A program made the position numbers and the translations under genes. Positions 53,365-62,153 of a stretch of 64,000 bases of DNA are shown here, piece by piece (the first letter of the stretch is position 1; each line of letters opens with the position of its first letter). Origin of the DNA: Symbiodinium sp. CCMP2592 (lineage: Eukaryota > Sar > Dinophyceae > Suessiales > Symbiodiniaceae); assembly GCA_905221615.1 (NCBI GenBank), contig CAJNDT010000003.1:1-64000 (forward strand). Direction: 5' to 3'. Below the pieces are notes generated by a model, which ran no database searches, was not told the DNA's origin, and worked only from the letters and a program-made list of their open reading frames with translations.

Positions 53365-55269
53365 ATGGCGGCAAGCGGAGGCTTGGGCAACCGTAACAAA
53401 GACGGCGTGCCCATCTGGGATGGTGAAGCGGCAAGCTTCAACGATTTTGAGGAGGCATGCTTGATGTATGAGCAGTCAGTGGCCAGAGAGAAGAGGTACC
53501 TGACAGGTCCCAAGATACTGGCAGAGCTGACTGGCTCAGCGAGACGACTAGTGGCGGGCAAGAGCGCCACCTGGCTCTCGTATAGCGGAGGAGTACAGAC
53601 CCTGCTCGGACATCTGCGATCATGTTTGGGGCGACCGCAGATTTCGGAGCTTAGTGACTACCTCAACCGCTACTTCAAGCATAGCAAGAGACGCCAGCAA
53701 GAGTCTATCAACGACTACGTGACCCGGAAGTGCGAGATCTACCTAAGAGCACAACAAGCACTTCGGCGTGTAGCACCCTTCCAGCAACCTTCGAAGACTC
53801 CGAAGGAAAGTGCTACCTCATGGCCTCGAGCTTGGACCGGTTCCCGAAGAAACAGCTATGATTCCCAAGGTGAGCCAAGGACAACTGAGGCCCGGACAGA
53901 AGTTCAAAGCGCGGCACCTGTGGTGGGGAACACTACTGCGGCGCCTGATGAGGAGGCAGACGAACCGGAGGACCAAGCCGAGACCTGGGGCTGGGAATCT
54001 TACCAGCCTACTACGAGAAGCTGGAGCGAGGGATGGTCTGGACAGAGCTACTACTACGGCTCCTGGGGCTCATGGAACCCCTGGAGTAGTGGCAGTTCCT
54101 GGAGTGCTTATGACTGGCACTCCAGCCGGTCCGAGCCTGTGGAGGAAGTGATGCCAGAACTTCTTCCCGACTACGTCCAAGGATGGTATCTTCTTCAAGA
54201 TGCAGGACTCACAACGCAAGAGAAGAATGTGGTGCAGACGGCGCTGCAAGGAGACTTCAGTCCCCAACGTGTGGCTCAGGAACTGAGGAACCAATGGTCG
54301 GGCAATGAGCTACTTCGTCGAGAACCTGCCGGACGCCAAGGAGGCTACTTGGGGGAGTACCGGGACGATGAGGAGGATGAGGAAGGCGAGGACCAGGAGA
54401 ACGTGGACGTGACCTTCGAGGACCTGAACCCCGAGGACCAGGAGCTTTGGACCGAGGCCGAAGGTGACGTACAAGGAGCCATGGCGGCGATGCACCAAGC
54501 ACGTCGCACCCTGCGAGACGCACGTGCCCGCCAGACCAGTGTGAGATTGTCACGCCAGTACTACAATCCAGGTCGGAAAGGTGCTGGTCGCGGGAAGCAA
54601 TCTCATGGCAGCCGCGATGACTCAGGAATGACCTGTTTGCGATGTGGAAAAGAAGGCCACCGAGCGGCTAACTGTCCACATCCACCTGTCTCCCAGGCAA
54701 ACGCCAAGCCGGAAGCGACTTCATCCTTCATTTGCTTCAATGATGTTGCGGTGGAGGCCTACGCTATGGAAGTCACGACCACGGCCGACGCGGTGAAACT
54801 GGGAAAAGCAGTTGTGGATGGTGGGGCCACAAGGACTCTGGCCTCGATCGCGGCTATGGAAGCGATTATGAAGATCAACAAGCAAAAGCATGGCGACACC
54901 CGGCTCGCCGAGTTAGACATGGAAGAGAGGCCAGTGTTTGGGTTCGGCAATGGATCCGAGAACCGCTGTGCCTCCACGGCTCAGCTGGCGATTCAGGCAA
55001 ATCAACAACCAGGACGCCTACGCGTACACTGCCTTGATCACGGAGATGGCCCACTGTTGCTCTCAGTCGACTCTCTGAGGAACTTAGGAGCCATCATAGA
55101 TTTTGAACATGATTTGATTTGTTTTAGGAAGCTGGATCCGACACGGCTGGTGAAAGTCGAGCGCTCGGCTACCGGTCACCAGCTGCTAGACATGACCGAA
55201 GACTGGTACAGGGATTCAGTCGGCACTCAGCAAGCAGTGCCCAGCCTAGCCGATTTCGTCGAGGGCTAG
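53365..55269 (+). CDS. Gag-protease of the young copia element
   Basis: 634 codons from ATG at 53365 to TAG at 55267-55269. Residues 1-200 are a helical gag region (NDFEEACLMYEQSVAREKRY and following). A Trp/Tyr/Ser-rich stretch (about 205-255) and an acidic region follow. The CCHC knuckle is C424-L-R-C427-GKEG-H432-RAAN-C437. Next is the retropepsin-like motif VVDGGATRTLAS with the predicted catalytic D485. So protease is encoded in the gag frame. The stop is in the same frame as pol, which is open from the next codon. Confidence 0.9.
   Translation: MAASGGLGNRNKDGVPIWDGEAASFNDFEEACLMYEQSVAREKRYLTGPKILAELTGSARRLVAGKSATWLSYSGGVQTLLGHLRSCLGRPQISELSDYLNRYFKHSKRRQQESINDYVTRKCEIYLRAQQALRRVAPFQQPSKTPKESATSWPRAWTGSRRNSYDSQGEPRTTEARTEVQSAAPVVGNTTAAPDEEADEPEDQAETWGWESYQPTTRSWSEGWSGQSYYYGSWGSWNPWSSGSSWSAYDWHSSRSEPVEEVMPELLPDYVQGWYLLQDAGLTTQEKNVVQTALQGDFSPQRVAQELRNQWSGNELLRREPAGRQGGYLGEYRDDEEDEEGEDQENVDVTFEDLNPEDQELWTEAEGDVQGAMAAMHQARRTLRDARARQTSVRLSRQYYNPGRKGAGRGKQSHGSRDDSGMTCLRCGKEGHRAANCPHPPVSQANAKPEATSSFICFNDVAVEAYAMEVTTTADAVKLGKAVVDGGATRTLASIAAMEAIMKINKQKHGDTRLAELDMEERPVFGFGNGSENRCASTAQLAIQANQQPGRLRVHCLDHGDGPLLLSVDSLRNLGAIIDFEHDLICFRKLDPTRLVKVERSATGHQLLDMTEDWYRDSVGTQQAVPSLADFVEG
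55267..55269 (+). promoter_or_regulatory. In-frame TAG between gag-protease and pol
   Basis: The frame after TAG is open without interruption to 61530 (first codons GGA CAG CTC). Pol could be made by stop readthrough or by reinitiation at ATG 55306. Confidence 0.6.
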
Positions 55270-55305
55270 GGACAGCTCCTCCATCTCTCCCGTCCCGTGG
55301 GGAAA

Positions 55306-58300
55306 ATGGAGGTCAATAGTGCAACGGGACCTGTCGGCAGTTTGCAAGTGGAAGCTGCTGATGTAATTCATGCAGAGATCAGGAACCAAGGGAATAAGAG
55401 TAGGAAACCTAGGGGTAAAGTTTCTTTCGCTTCTCCCTGTGAGAGTGCCTGTTGCGGTGCAAACTCTGATGCTTCGTCCAGGAACGCATGTGTCAGTACT
55501 GTGAGAGGCCATTCAGCTTCAAGCAGTTCCTTGCCCCGCTCGTCCTGTCCAACTTCTGGACCACCAGCGCGCCATGTACAAGATGACAAAGGCCCAGCTG
55601 ACCGAGGAGCTCTACAAGTACGGAGAACATCCGGCCAAGTCATGGACCAAGGTGGAGATCCGTGCCAGGCTGCTCGAACTACAGGGCCGAGATGTGGAAC
55701 AGACGCAGCGCGAGATGAACTCGACAACGCTCGAGATGATGACGAGGGAAATGCGGAAATCGACCAAAACCAAGAGCATGCTGGTCACCTACTGCACCAA
55801 CGAGCTGGAGATGGAGTTGACTGGCAACGAGACGAAGCCGCAACTGGAGATGAAGGCCATGAAGGTGATCCTCCAGAAAGCCCCGGCCGAGGCTCGCGAC
55901 ATTGTGGGGTTCGGCCGTCACGGGGAGATGCGCTACATCGACATCCAGACGGACTACAAGGAGTATGCCAGGTGGGTGATGCAGACGGCCCGCGAGGGGC
56001 CGAACGACTGCGATCCCCGTCTTCGTCGTCTTGCGACGTGGTTGGAGACGCATCCACCAACCGCCGGAGGCCAGGACCAACAGGCCCTGACAACATGGAG
56101 AGAGCCCCCAACAGCAAAGGGCTACAGCTCCCGTCGACCCTCGAGTACGGCAGCTCCACCGGCTCCCAAAGGAATGGCTCGTCCTACCGGACCCCTCTTG
56201 ATCGAGAAGAACCAGGCCGCCGAGTCCAGCACGTCCTCTCCCGAGGTGATTGCCGATGCGGACAAGAAGTTGGCGGACCAGGCCAAGAAGATGGAAGAGA
56301 TGGCAGCGATGTTGGCACAGATGCAGGAGGAGATGAATGCGATGAAGTCGGAGCCGCCGCGGAAGCAGGCGATCCAATCCGACGACGACAGCATGACCGA
56401 CCGCTCCTTCGTGGCGATCAAAGCCCGTTCTCCAAGGACCGGGGACTGAGTGTTGCCAGTGAGCCTAGCGAACCAAGTTCTAGCCAGGACCGGCCCTCCG
56501 GTAAGAGTGTTCCCTTAGGTGAACATAAGGCTCGCAATCTGGATGAGGCTGCTAGTAGAGTTGTTCCGGAGATCTTCCAGGCCCTGGCGGGATATGATCG
56601 GCCTGTTTTGATGGAGTGTGGCGACCATTCCAACAGCAATCTTGCTCAGAGGATTTGCGAACTGACCAAAAACCCTGAAGCTGCTGTTGTTTGCGGTAAA
56701 TGGAACGGATGCGACTTAGGGACCAGTGAAGGCCTCAAGCTCCAACTGAGTAGGATCAGGCTCGAAAGACCCCAACATGTGTGGATCAACCCGGCGTGTA
56801 AAGGTTACTGTCCCTATCAAAACATGAACATGAAGGACCCCCAACAAAAGGCCCAAATCCTCAAGCAGCGGGAAGAAGATGTGCGAACCCTGGTAGGTGC
56901 TGCCTGTGTGATTGCCTTATGTATACAGAGCGGTGTTCATGTTACGGTGGAACTGTCTGAGCGCAATCAAGCTTGGCGGTTACCTGTGTGCCAGCAGTTT
57001 GCCACGAAGTACAACATGTTGTCTGCAGTCACCAAGGGATGCGCTGTCAACCTGAGAGACGTTCATGAGCATAAGCTAGTTCAAAAGGGATGGCGAATCA
57101 TGACAACCAACAAGCGCCTGGCTCAAGACATGTCGTTACCATGTAGATGTGACAAACAGTACAAACATGGTAATTGCCAAGGAAGGACGCTGATAGGACC
57201 AAGCAAGTACACCACCGAGTATGTCGCCCGAGCGGTACGAGCAGTCACCCAGGAGTTGTCCCATCAAGGGGCATTACAGGAGTGCGCAGGGATGTCGCAG
57301 CTTTTAGAGGGCTTTGGAGAAGGAGAGTTCTGTACATGTGGAGAGGCGACAGGTATGAGGATTCCAGTTGCGTGCGCGAGTTGCCTTCGGGGAAGAGTTG
57401 AGATGGGTTCAGAGAGCACGACGGAAACCGGTGCAGAGGCTTCAGGGCTTGAAGGATTCGGAAACGAGTTGGAAGACCCTCAGGAGGCCCTTGTGTGTAG
57501 TTCCGAGGCAACAAGAAGCCTTGAGTCCCAGGCCCAGGCTCTCCTCCAGAACACCAACTTCCAGCACGAAGCTTGTAGACAACTCCTGAAGCAGCTCCCC
57601 TTCAAGCCTTCCAAGCAACACCGAGGCCCCATTCGCGAAACCAAGCCACGCTACATTGCTTTCGGACTGTATTCCCACGGAAACCATTATGGCGTCACAA
57701 AACACAGCCAAGCCTTTCCCAGGGTTTGTAGGTATGTGTTGCGCTATCTTCAACATTGGAGCCCTGAAGTTGTGCATTGTACTTCTTTTGTCGTCAACGA
57801 TAATTGTCACTTAGAGCTTCACAAGGATGTGCACAACCTTCCCGAAAGCCCCAACTATGTAGTAGGACTCGGAAACTACCAAGAAGGTGAGTTGTGGGTG
57901 GAACATTCAGAAGGGGACGCTTCTGAGGGAATTTCCAGTAAGCGACTTCTGAAGGGACATTGGGTTCAGGGCCAAAAGTTGGATGTGTTTCAGAAGATTC
58001 AGAAGTTTTCCGGTAGGAAGTGGCATGGTACTCAGAATTGGAAAGGCGATAGGTTGACGGTGAGTGCCTACAGTAGCAGGGGTTGGATACAGGTTGATGA
58101 AGGCCTCAAAGAGCACCTCCGAAGCTTAGGATTTCCAGGCCCTCCACCGGAGACTGTTCAGTCAGCGCATGTGCTTCGTAGCGGCAAAGCATGGAATGGG
58201 CCCCTCAAGGCCCAGAACAACAAGCAAGATGAAGCCATCAAGAAAAAGCTGTACCTTCTTCATGCTGCAACTGGACATGGAAGCATTCGACACATGGTAG

Positions 58301-61300
58301 AGGCTCTGAAGCGTAGGAACGCGAGTCCCAAGGTCCTTGAGCTTGCAAAGTCCTTTAGATGTACCGTGTGTGATGAGAAGCGGAAAGTGCAACCTCGACA
58401 AGTGGCTTCATTGGAGCCGCTTCCCCCAAAGTTTCATACTTTGACGTGCGATATAGGGCATTGGCATCATCCTACCTCAGGAGAACAACAGAACTTTATG
58501 GTGATTGTGGATGAGGGATCCCGATTCAAGATGGCTAAGATCCTCACCAAAGGTAAAGCTCAAGCGCCCAACGCCGTTACCTGCCTGAATTTCCTCAATG
58601 AAGGATGGATCCAGACTTTCGGACGACCAAAGACGTTGAGGCTCGATCCAGCAGGAAGTTTTCGGGCGCAAGCTGTAGAAGGGTTTTGTGATCGCCATAG
58701 CATCTACTTAGACATCATTCCTGGAGAAGCACATTGGCAGATTGGAGTGGCTGAGCAAGCCATCCAGGGAATCAAACAACTGATGTCAAAGATGAGCCAG
58801 ACAGACAAAGATCTGGGACCAGAGGAGCTCTTGAGTATCGCTGTGTCGGTGTTCAATCAAAGAGAAATGGTCCGTGGATTCTCTCCTACGCAACATATTC
58901 TGGGACACAGCCCCGATGTTACAGGGAGCCATGTGAATGTTTTGCAAGCTGTGGCACCCGAACCGGTGCTCAATCGTCCCCTGGAGGATTTTGCAAGGGA
59001 AGCCCGATTGCGCGCGGAAGCAGAAAAGGGCCTGGCAGAATGGATGGCAGAGCAGCGCATTCAGAGGGCTCTGCATTCTCGAGCACGACCTACACAGGCA
59101 TACCAGCCCGGCGATCTAGTGTATTTCTGGAGGACACAAGAGTCCAACAAGAGCAAGAAACATCCTGGAACCAACCAAGGACGGTTCCTTGGCCCGGCTC
59201 GTGTGCTGGCCATGGAGTCTCGAGCAGATGAGGCAGGACACAGTCGCGCAGGTCATGCCATCTGGTGTGTTCGCGGAAGGAGCCTCATTAAGTGCAGCCC
59301 GGAGCAACTGCGGCCAGCAAGCCAGAGGGAGGAGCTGGTAGAGGCACTGACGGAGCACCAGCAAACTCCGTGGACTTTTACGCGTCTGGCGGAAGAAGTC
59401 GGCGGAAACCAGTATGAAGATATCAGCGCAGAGATCCCCACCACCGAGGAGTGGCGGAGGGCACAAGATCCTGAACAAGAGGTCCAACCGACCCGGCGCC
59501 GATTGTCGACCAAGCGTCCCGCGGCCGCACTGCATCCAGAGGACCAAGAGATGGAGCCAGCTGAGGCCACCGGCTCCAGCCAACCCAGCAATGTGCGACG
59601 AGTGGGTCAAGCAGAACCCGACTGGGACCTACATGTCAACACGCAATACTGGTGGGAGAAGGTTCCCCAGTCAGCCTGGATAGCTGAACACACCAGTTTC
59701 TGGACCGACGAGAGTGCCGCGGTGGAAGTGGAAATCCCACTCCCAGAGAGCCGGCGAGGCTTGGAACAAGCCTCTCGCGACCTACACGGCTACTTTGTTG
59801 GGGCCTTCAAGCGGAAGGCCATTGAGGTGAGCGAGCGCCGCTTATCTCCCGAAGATCGGGAAAAGTTCCAAGGAGCCAAGAGCATTGAGGTGAAGAACTT
59901 TATAGCGGCCAAAGCATTTGAAGCCTTACCAGAAGGAGTGAGGCCCAACAAAGAACAGGCAGTGGGTATGCGGTGGATTCTCACATGGAAAATGAAAGAA
60001 GACGGGAGCCTTAAACCTAAGGCACGAGCCGTGCTACTTGGATACCAAGACCCTGGATATGAACATCGTGCAACTACGGCTCCAGTCATGACTCGTCAGA
60101 CCAGACAGCTAATGTTGCAACTCTGTGCTAACAAAGGTTGGCGGCTGCGAAAAGGCGATGTGAGTGGAGCATTCCTTCAAGGCCGCGAATATCCTTCTGA
60201 GCTCTACTGTCTCCCTTGCGACGAGATCTGCGAGGCCATGGGACTGCCCACGGGCTCAATCACTAGGTTGCGGCGTGCGTGCTATGGTTTAGTTGATGCA
60301 CCTCTTGAATGGTACAAGACAGTCGCCGAGTTCTTGGAGAGCATAGGATTTGAACGCTTGTGGTCTGATTCGTGCGCTTGGATGTGGCGAAAAGATGGCC
60401 AGGTTCGAGGCATGATCTCTGGACATGTTGATGATTTCATGTTCGGTGGTGATGATGAAGATGCTGAATGGCAGGCGATGCTGAAGAAGATCCAAGAACG
60501 GTTTAAATGGGGAGATTGGGATCAGGATTCCTTTGTCCAATGTGGGGTTCAAGTGGAGGCCTGTGAGCAGGGTTTTCGGCTTTCCCAACCCAAATACGTG
60601 GATAACATTGACATGATACATGTGAGCTCGTCACGAAAGAAGGCCCGGAAAGCCCCCACTACGGATCATGAGAAAACCAAATTAAGAGCACTTCTTGGAG
60701 GACTGAGCTGGCACGCGCAACAAGTTGCCCCACACGTTTCGGCCTCCGTTGGACTGTTGCTCTCTGAGGTCAATCAGTCCACAGTGGACACGTTGGTGAA
60801 AGCCAATCTCTTACTCGAGCAGGTGAAGCAGCGCAAGGATCATGCTATGCTAATCACTAGACAGTCTTCTGAGATGCACTTCTTCGCGTGGGTGGATGCT
60901 TCGGATAGGAACCGCATTGATGGGGGAAGCACCCAGGGAATCTTCATAGGAGCCTCCACCGGTGACCTCATGAAAGGAGAGGTCTGTCCTATAAGCCCCA
61001 TATCGTGGCACTCTACACGCATCGACAGGTCCTGCCGTAGCCCAGGTGCAGCTGAGACAGCTGCCGCCGTGAATGGAGAAGACGCCTTGTACTACATCCG
61101 CTACCAGTGGAGCGAAATGATGTACGGTCAGGTAGATCTACGACAACCTGATCAAGTAGTTGGTCGCGTACCAGGATGTGTCGTGACCGACTCCAGGAAC
61201 GTATACGACAAGCTCAACACAGCCACCCTGAGCATCAATGGAGCAGAGAAACGATCCAACATCGAGCTCTTGAGCCTCAAGGAGTCCCAAGGATCCACCG

Positions 61301-61530
61301 GTGTTGCCATCAGATGGGTACACTCAGAAGCCCAGCTCGCCAATGCACTCACCAAAACAGGCGAGCACAAAGAACTGGAGCTTTACTATCGCATGCAGCA
61401 CCAGTGGCGCATAGTGGAGGACGAGAACATGCGTTCAGCCCGGAAGCGCAAGTCAGAAGGACTTGCACCTCTTCAGGACTCTAGGGAGGAGTTAAAGAAA
61501 GAAGTTGAAACCGTTCCTGATCTCTTCTAG
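55306..61530 (+). CDS. Pol: accessory domains, integrase, reverse transcriptase, RNase H
   Basis: Open from 55270; first ATG is 55306. Numbering below counts from the codon at 55297. Residues about 90-385 look like shadow translation of the overlapping SAP frame. Residues 434-631: accessory module (VWINPACKGY, VTVELSERNQAW, KGCAVNLRD, KGWRIMTT, CRCD...HGNCQG). Residues 784-931: dioxygenase-like domain with H842-x-D844, H910 and R919. Integrase: His pair LHAATGH (about 987), CTVC, then D1052, D1117 and E1153 (D-x64-D-x35-E). Reverse transcriptase from about 1557, KGDVSGAFLQG and HVDD with D1712-D1713. RNase H: FAWVDASD, GAAETAAAVNGED, VTDSRNV. No internal stop. Confidence 0.92.
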   Translation: MEVNSATGPVGSLQVEAADVIHAEIRNQGNKSRKPRGKVSFASPCESACCGANSDASSRNACVSTVRGHSASSSSLPRSSCPTSGPPARHVQDDKGPADRGALQVRRTSGQVMDQGGDPCQAARTTGPRCGTDAARDELDNARDDDEGNAEIDQNQEHAGHLLHQRAGDGVDWQRDEAATGDEGHEGDPPESPGRGSRHCGVRPSRGDALHRHPDGLQGVCQVGDADGPRGAERLRSPSSSSCDVVGDASTNRRRPGPTGPDNMERAPNSKGLQLPSTLEYGSSTGSQRNGSSYRTPLDREEPGRRVQHVLSRGDCRCGQEVGGPGQEDGRDGSDVGTDAGGDECDEVGAAAEAGDPIRRRQHDRPLLRGDQSPFSKDRGLSVASEPSEPSSSQDRPSGKSVPLGEHKARNLDEAASRVVPEIFQALAGYDRPVLMECGDHSNSNLAQRICELTKNPEAAVVCGKWNGCDLGTSEGLKLQLSRIRLERPQHVWINPACKGYCPYQNMNMKDPQQKAQILKQREEDVRTLVGAACVIALCIQSGVHVTVELSERNQAWRLPVCQQFATKYNMLSAVTKGCAVNLRDVHEHKLVQKGWRIMTTNKRLAQDMSLPCRCDKQYKHGNCQGRTLIGPSKYTTEYVARAVRAVTQELSHQGALQECAGMSQLLEGFGEGEFCTCGEATGMRIPVACASCLRGRVEMGSESTTETGAEASGLEGFGNELEDPQEALVCSSEATRSLESQAQALLQNTNFQHEACRQLLKQLPFKPSKQHRGPIRETKPRYIAFGLYSHGNHYGVTKHSQAFPRVCRYVLRYLQHWSPEVVHCTSFVVNDNCHLELHKDVHNLPESPNYVVGLGNYQEGELWVEHSEGDASEGISSKRLLKGHWVQGQKLDVFQKIQKFSGRKWHGTQNWKGDRLTVSAYSSRGWIQVDEGLKEHLRSLGFPGPPPETVQSAHVLRSGKAWNGPLKAQNNKQDEAIKKKLYLLHAATGHGSIRHMVEALKRRNASPKVLELAKSFRCTVCDEKRKVQPRQVASLEPLPPKFHTLTCDIGHWHHPTSGEQQNFMVIVDEGSRFKMAKILTKGKAQAPNAVTCLNFLNEGWIQTFGRPKTLRLDPAGSFRAQAVEGFCDRHSIYLDIIPGEAHWQIGVAEQAIQGIKQLMSKMSQTDKDLGPEELLSIAVSVFNQREMVRGFSPTQHILGHSPDVTGSHVNVLQAVAPEPVLNRPLEDFAREARLRAEAEKGLAEWMAEQRIQRALHSRARPTQAYQPGDLVYFWRTQESNKSKKHPGTNQGRFLGPARVLAMESRADEAGHSRAGHAIWCVRGRSLIKCSPEQLRPASQREELVEALTEHQQTPWTFTRLAEEVGGNQYEDISAEIPTTEEWRRAQDPEQEVQPTRRRLSTKRPAAALHPEDQEMEPAEATGSSQPSNVRRVGQAEPDWDLHVNTQYWWEKVPQSAWIAEHTSFWTDESAAVEVEIPLPESRRGLEQASRDLHGYFVGAFKRKAIEVSERRLSPEDREKFQGAKSIEVKNFIAAKAFEALPEGVRPNKEQAVGMRWILTWKMKEDGSLKPKARAVLLGYQDPGYEHRATTAPVMTRQTRQLMLQLCANKGWRLRKGDVSGAFLQGREYPSELYCLPCDEICEAMGLPTGSITRLRRACYGLVDAPLEWYKTVAEFLESIGFERLWSDSCAWMWRKDGQVRGMISGHVDDFMFGGDDEDAEWQAMLKKIQERFKWGDWDQDSFVQCGVQVEACEQGFRLSQPKYVDNIDMIHVSSSRKKARKAPTTDHEKTKLRALLGGLSWHAQQVAPHVSASVGLLLSEVNQSTVDTLVKANLLLEQVKQRKDHAMLITRQSSEMHFFAWVDASDRNRIDGGSTQGIFIGASTGDLMKGEVCPISPISWHSTRIDRSCRSPGAAETAAAVNGEDALYYIRYQWSEMMYGQVDLRQPDQVVGRVPGCVVTDSRNVYDKLNTATLSINGAEKRSNIELLSLKESQGSTGVAIRWVHSEAQLANALTKTGEHKELELYYRMQHQWRIVEDENMRSARKRKSEGLAPLQDSREELKKEVETVPDLF
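55574..56449 (+). CDS. Overprinted frame: SAP-domain protein, 291 codons
   Basis: In the +1 frame relative to pol, from ATG 55574 to TGA 56447-56449. Residues 5-38 fit a SAP DNA-binding motif (AQLTEELYKYG, then KVEIRARLLEL). A second SAP-like helix pair is near 69-104. Residues 112-137 read GFGRHGEMRYIDI...YKEYARWV, a pattern common to a small domain of the form FGKH-G-x-Y. Residues about 228-258 form a Met/Glu/Lys coiled coil (KKMEEMAAMLAQMQEEM). The pol frame in the same interval is Arg/Gly/Asp-rich and domain-free. This frame therefore looks like the real protein here. How it is expressed (internal start or frameshift) is unknown. Confidence 0.75.
   Translation: MYKMTKAQLTEELYKYGEHPAKSWTKVEIRARLLELQGRDVEQTQREMNSTTLEMMTREMRKSTKTKSMLVTYCTNELEMELTGNETKPQLEMKAMKVILQKAPAEARDIVGFGRHGEMRYIDIQTDYKEYARWVMQTAREGPNDCDPRLRRLATWLETHPPTAGGQDQQALTTWREPPTAKGYSSRRPSSTAAPPAPKGMARPTGPLLIEKNQAAESSTSSPEVIADADKKLADQAKKMEEMAAMLAQMQEEMNAMKSEPPRKQAIQSDDDSMTDRSFVAIKARSPRTGD
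56599..57190 (+). other. Accessory module in pol, shared with the 25-35 kb element
   Basis: Motifs in order: HVWINPACKGYCPYQNMN, a helix (QILKQREEDVRTLVGAACVI), GVHVTVELSERNQAW, TKGCAVNLRD, KGWRIMTT, and CRC...HGNCQG. See 25640-26135 for the likely relative. Probable alpha/beta fold; function unknown. Confidence 0.45.
57649..58090 (+). other. Predicted 2OG-Fe(II) dioxygenase-like domain within pol
   Basis: HLELHKDVHN (H842, D844), NYVVGLGNYQEGELWVE, then FSGRKWHGTQNWKGDRLTV with H910 and R919. The order H-x-D, about 65 residues, H, then R about 9 residues later is the metal and 2-oxoglutarate pattern of double-stranded beta-helix dioxygenases. The HxD-x-x-N and E-G-E-L-W pattern is closest, by eye, to the TET/JBP-like group. 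Motif-level evidence only. Confidence 0.55.
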
Positions 61531-61532
61531 TT

Positions 61533-61548
61533 GCGGGGGAGGGGGGCA
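61533..61548 (+). promoter_or_regulatory. Polypurine tract
   Basis: GCGGGGGAGGGGGGCA lies directly before the 3' LTR, as expected for plus-strand priming. Confidence 0.85.
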
Positions 61549-61743
61549 TGCCAGTGAAATCCTGGTGCTGCTCCTCTCATTCATGAATGACTGGACACGC
61601 AGCATTCTGATCAAGGAAAAGAGCCGATTGACGTCCATAGATTGTGCTGTTCGCCGCGCCATACGGACACTGTCTCTCAGCGAACTCCTAAAGCAGTCAG
61701 CTTGTGTGCGACCGGCTACCACCCAACTACGTTGCTGCCTGCA
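61549..61743 (+). repeat. 3' LTR, 195 bp
   Basis: Identical to 53093-53287 by eye; followed by the target duplication AACCC at 61744-61748. Confidence 0.97.
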
Positions 61744-61749
61744 AACCCT

Positions 61750-62136
61750 ATAGACGTCAAAACTCCGGCGAAACTATGCTGAAGAACACCAGCACCCTAA
61801 ACCGGAAACACCCGAAGATACTACAACGAAATACGTACCTGTGACCTTGAATTTACAGAAGGGTTGGGAAAGCCTATGCAATCCCAACTGCATGACCTTA
61901 GACCGTAAGCACCACCCAGCAACCCTCAACCCCTTGTCTAACCCTTCTCAAATTCGGAGGGGCGGGTTTTGAGATCCATTTTCTCAGGACTTCCAGGATG
62001 GTGGCCAGCAACCCAGACCCCCAACTGGTTGGCGTAGCTTGTAAGTGGCCCGCCATTGGGTCGCCGCCTGAGTCGGGCCTGCTGTATCTGGCCGCCAACC
62101 ACATTGCCTGGCCCAGGGTGCACCTGGACCCCCCAA
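61750..62136. other. No supported gene
   Basis: Scattered CCCTAAA-like pieces. A short minus-strand frame near 62123-61938 (LGVWVAGHHPGSPEKMDLKT) is weak. Confidence 0.4.
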
Positions 62137-62153
62137 CTACCCTCTAAGATACC

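Larger units (their letters stand above)
53093..61743 (+). mobile_element. Full-length Ty1/copia LTR retrotransposon (8651 bp)
   Basis: The element has two 195-bp LTRs, a primer-binding site, gag-protease, an overprinted internal frame, pol with integrase before reverse transcriptase, a polypurine tract, and a 5-bp target duplication. The LTRs look identical by eye, which points to a very recent insertion. It lies antisense to the candidate exons around it, consistent with an intron insertion. Confidence 0.97.

Noticed and set aside
55679-56377. A 232-codon open frame on the minus strand inside the copia element
   Set aside because: His/Leu/Arg-rich composition with no motif; it mirrors the codon pattern of the SAP frame on the other strand.
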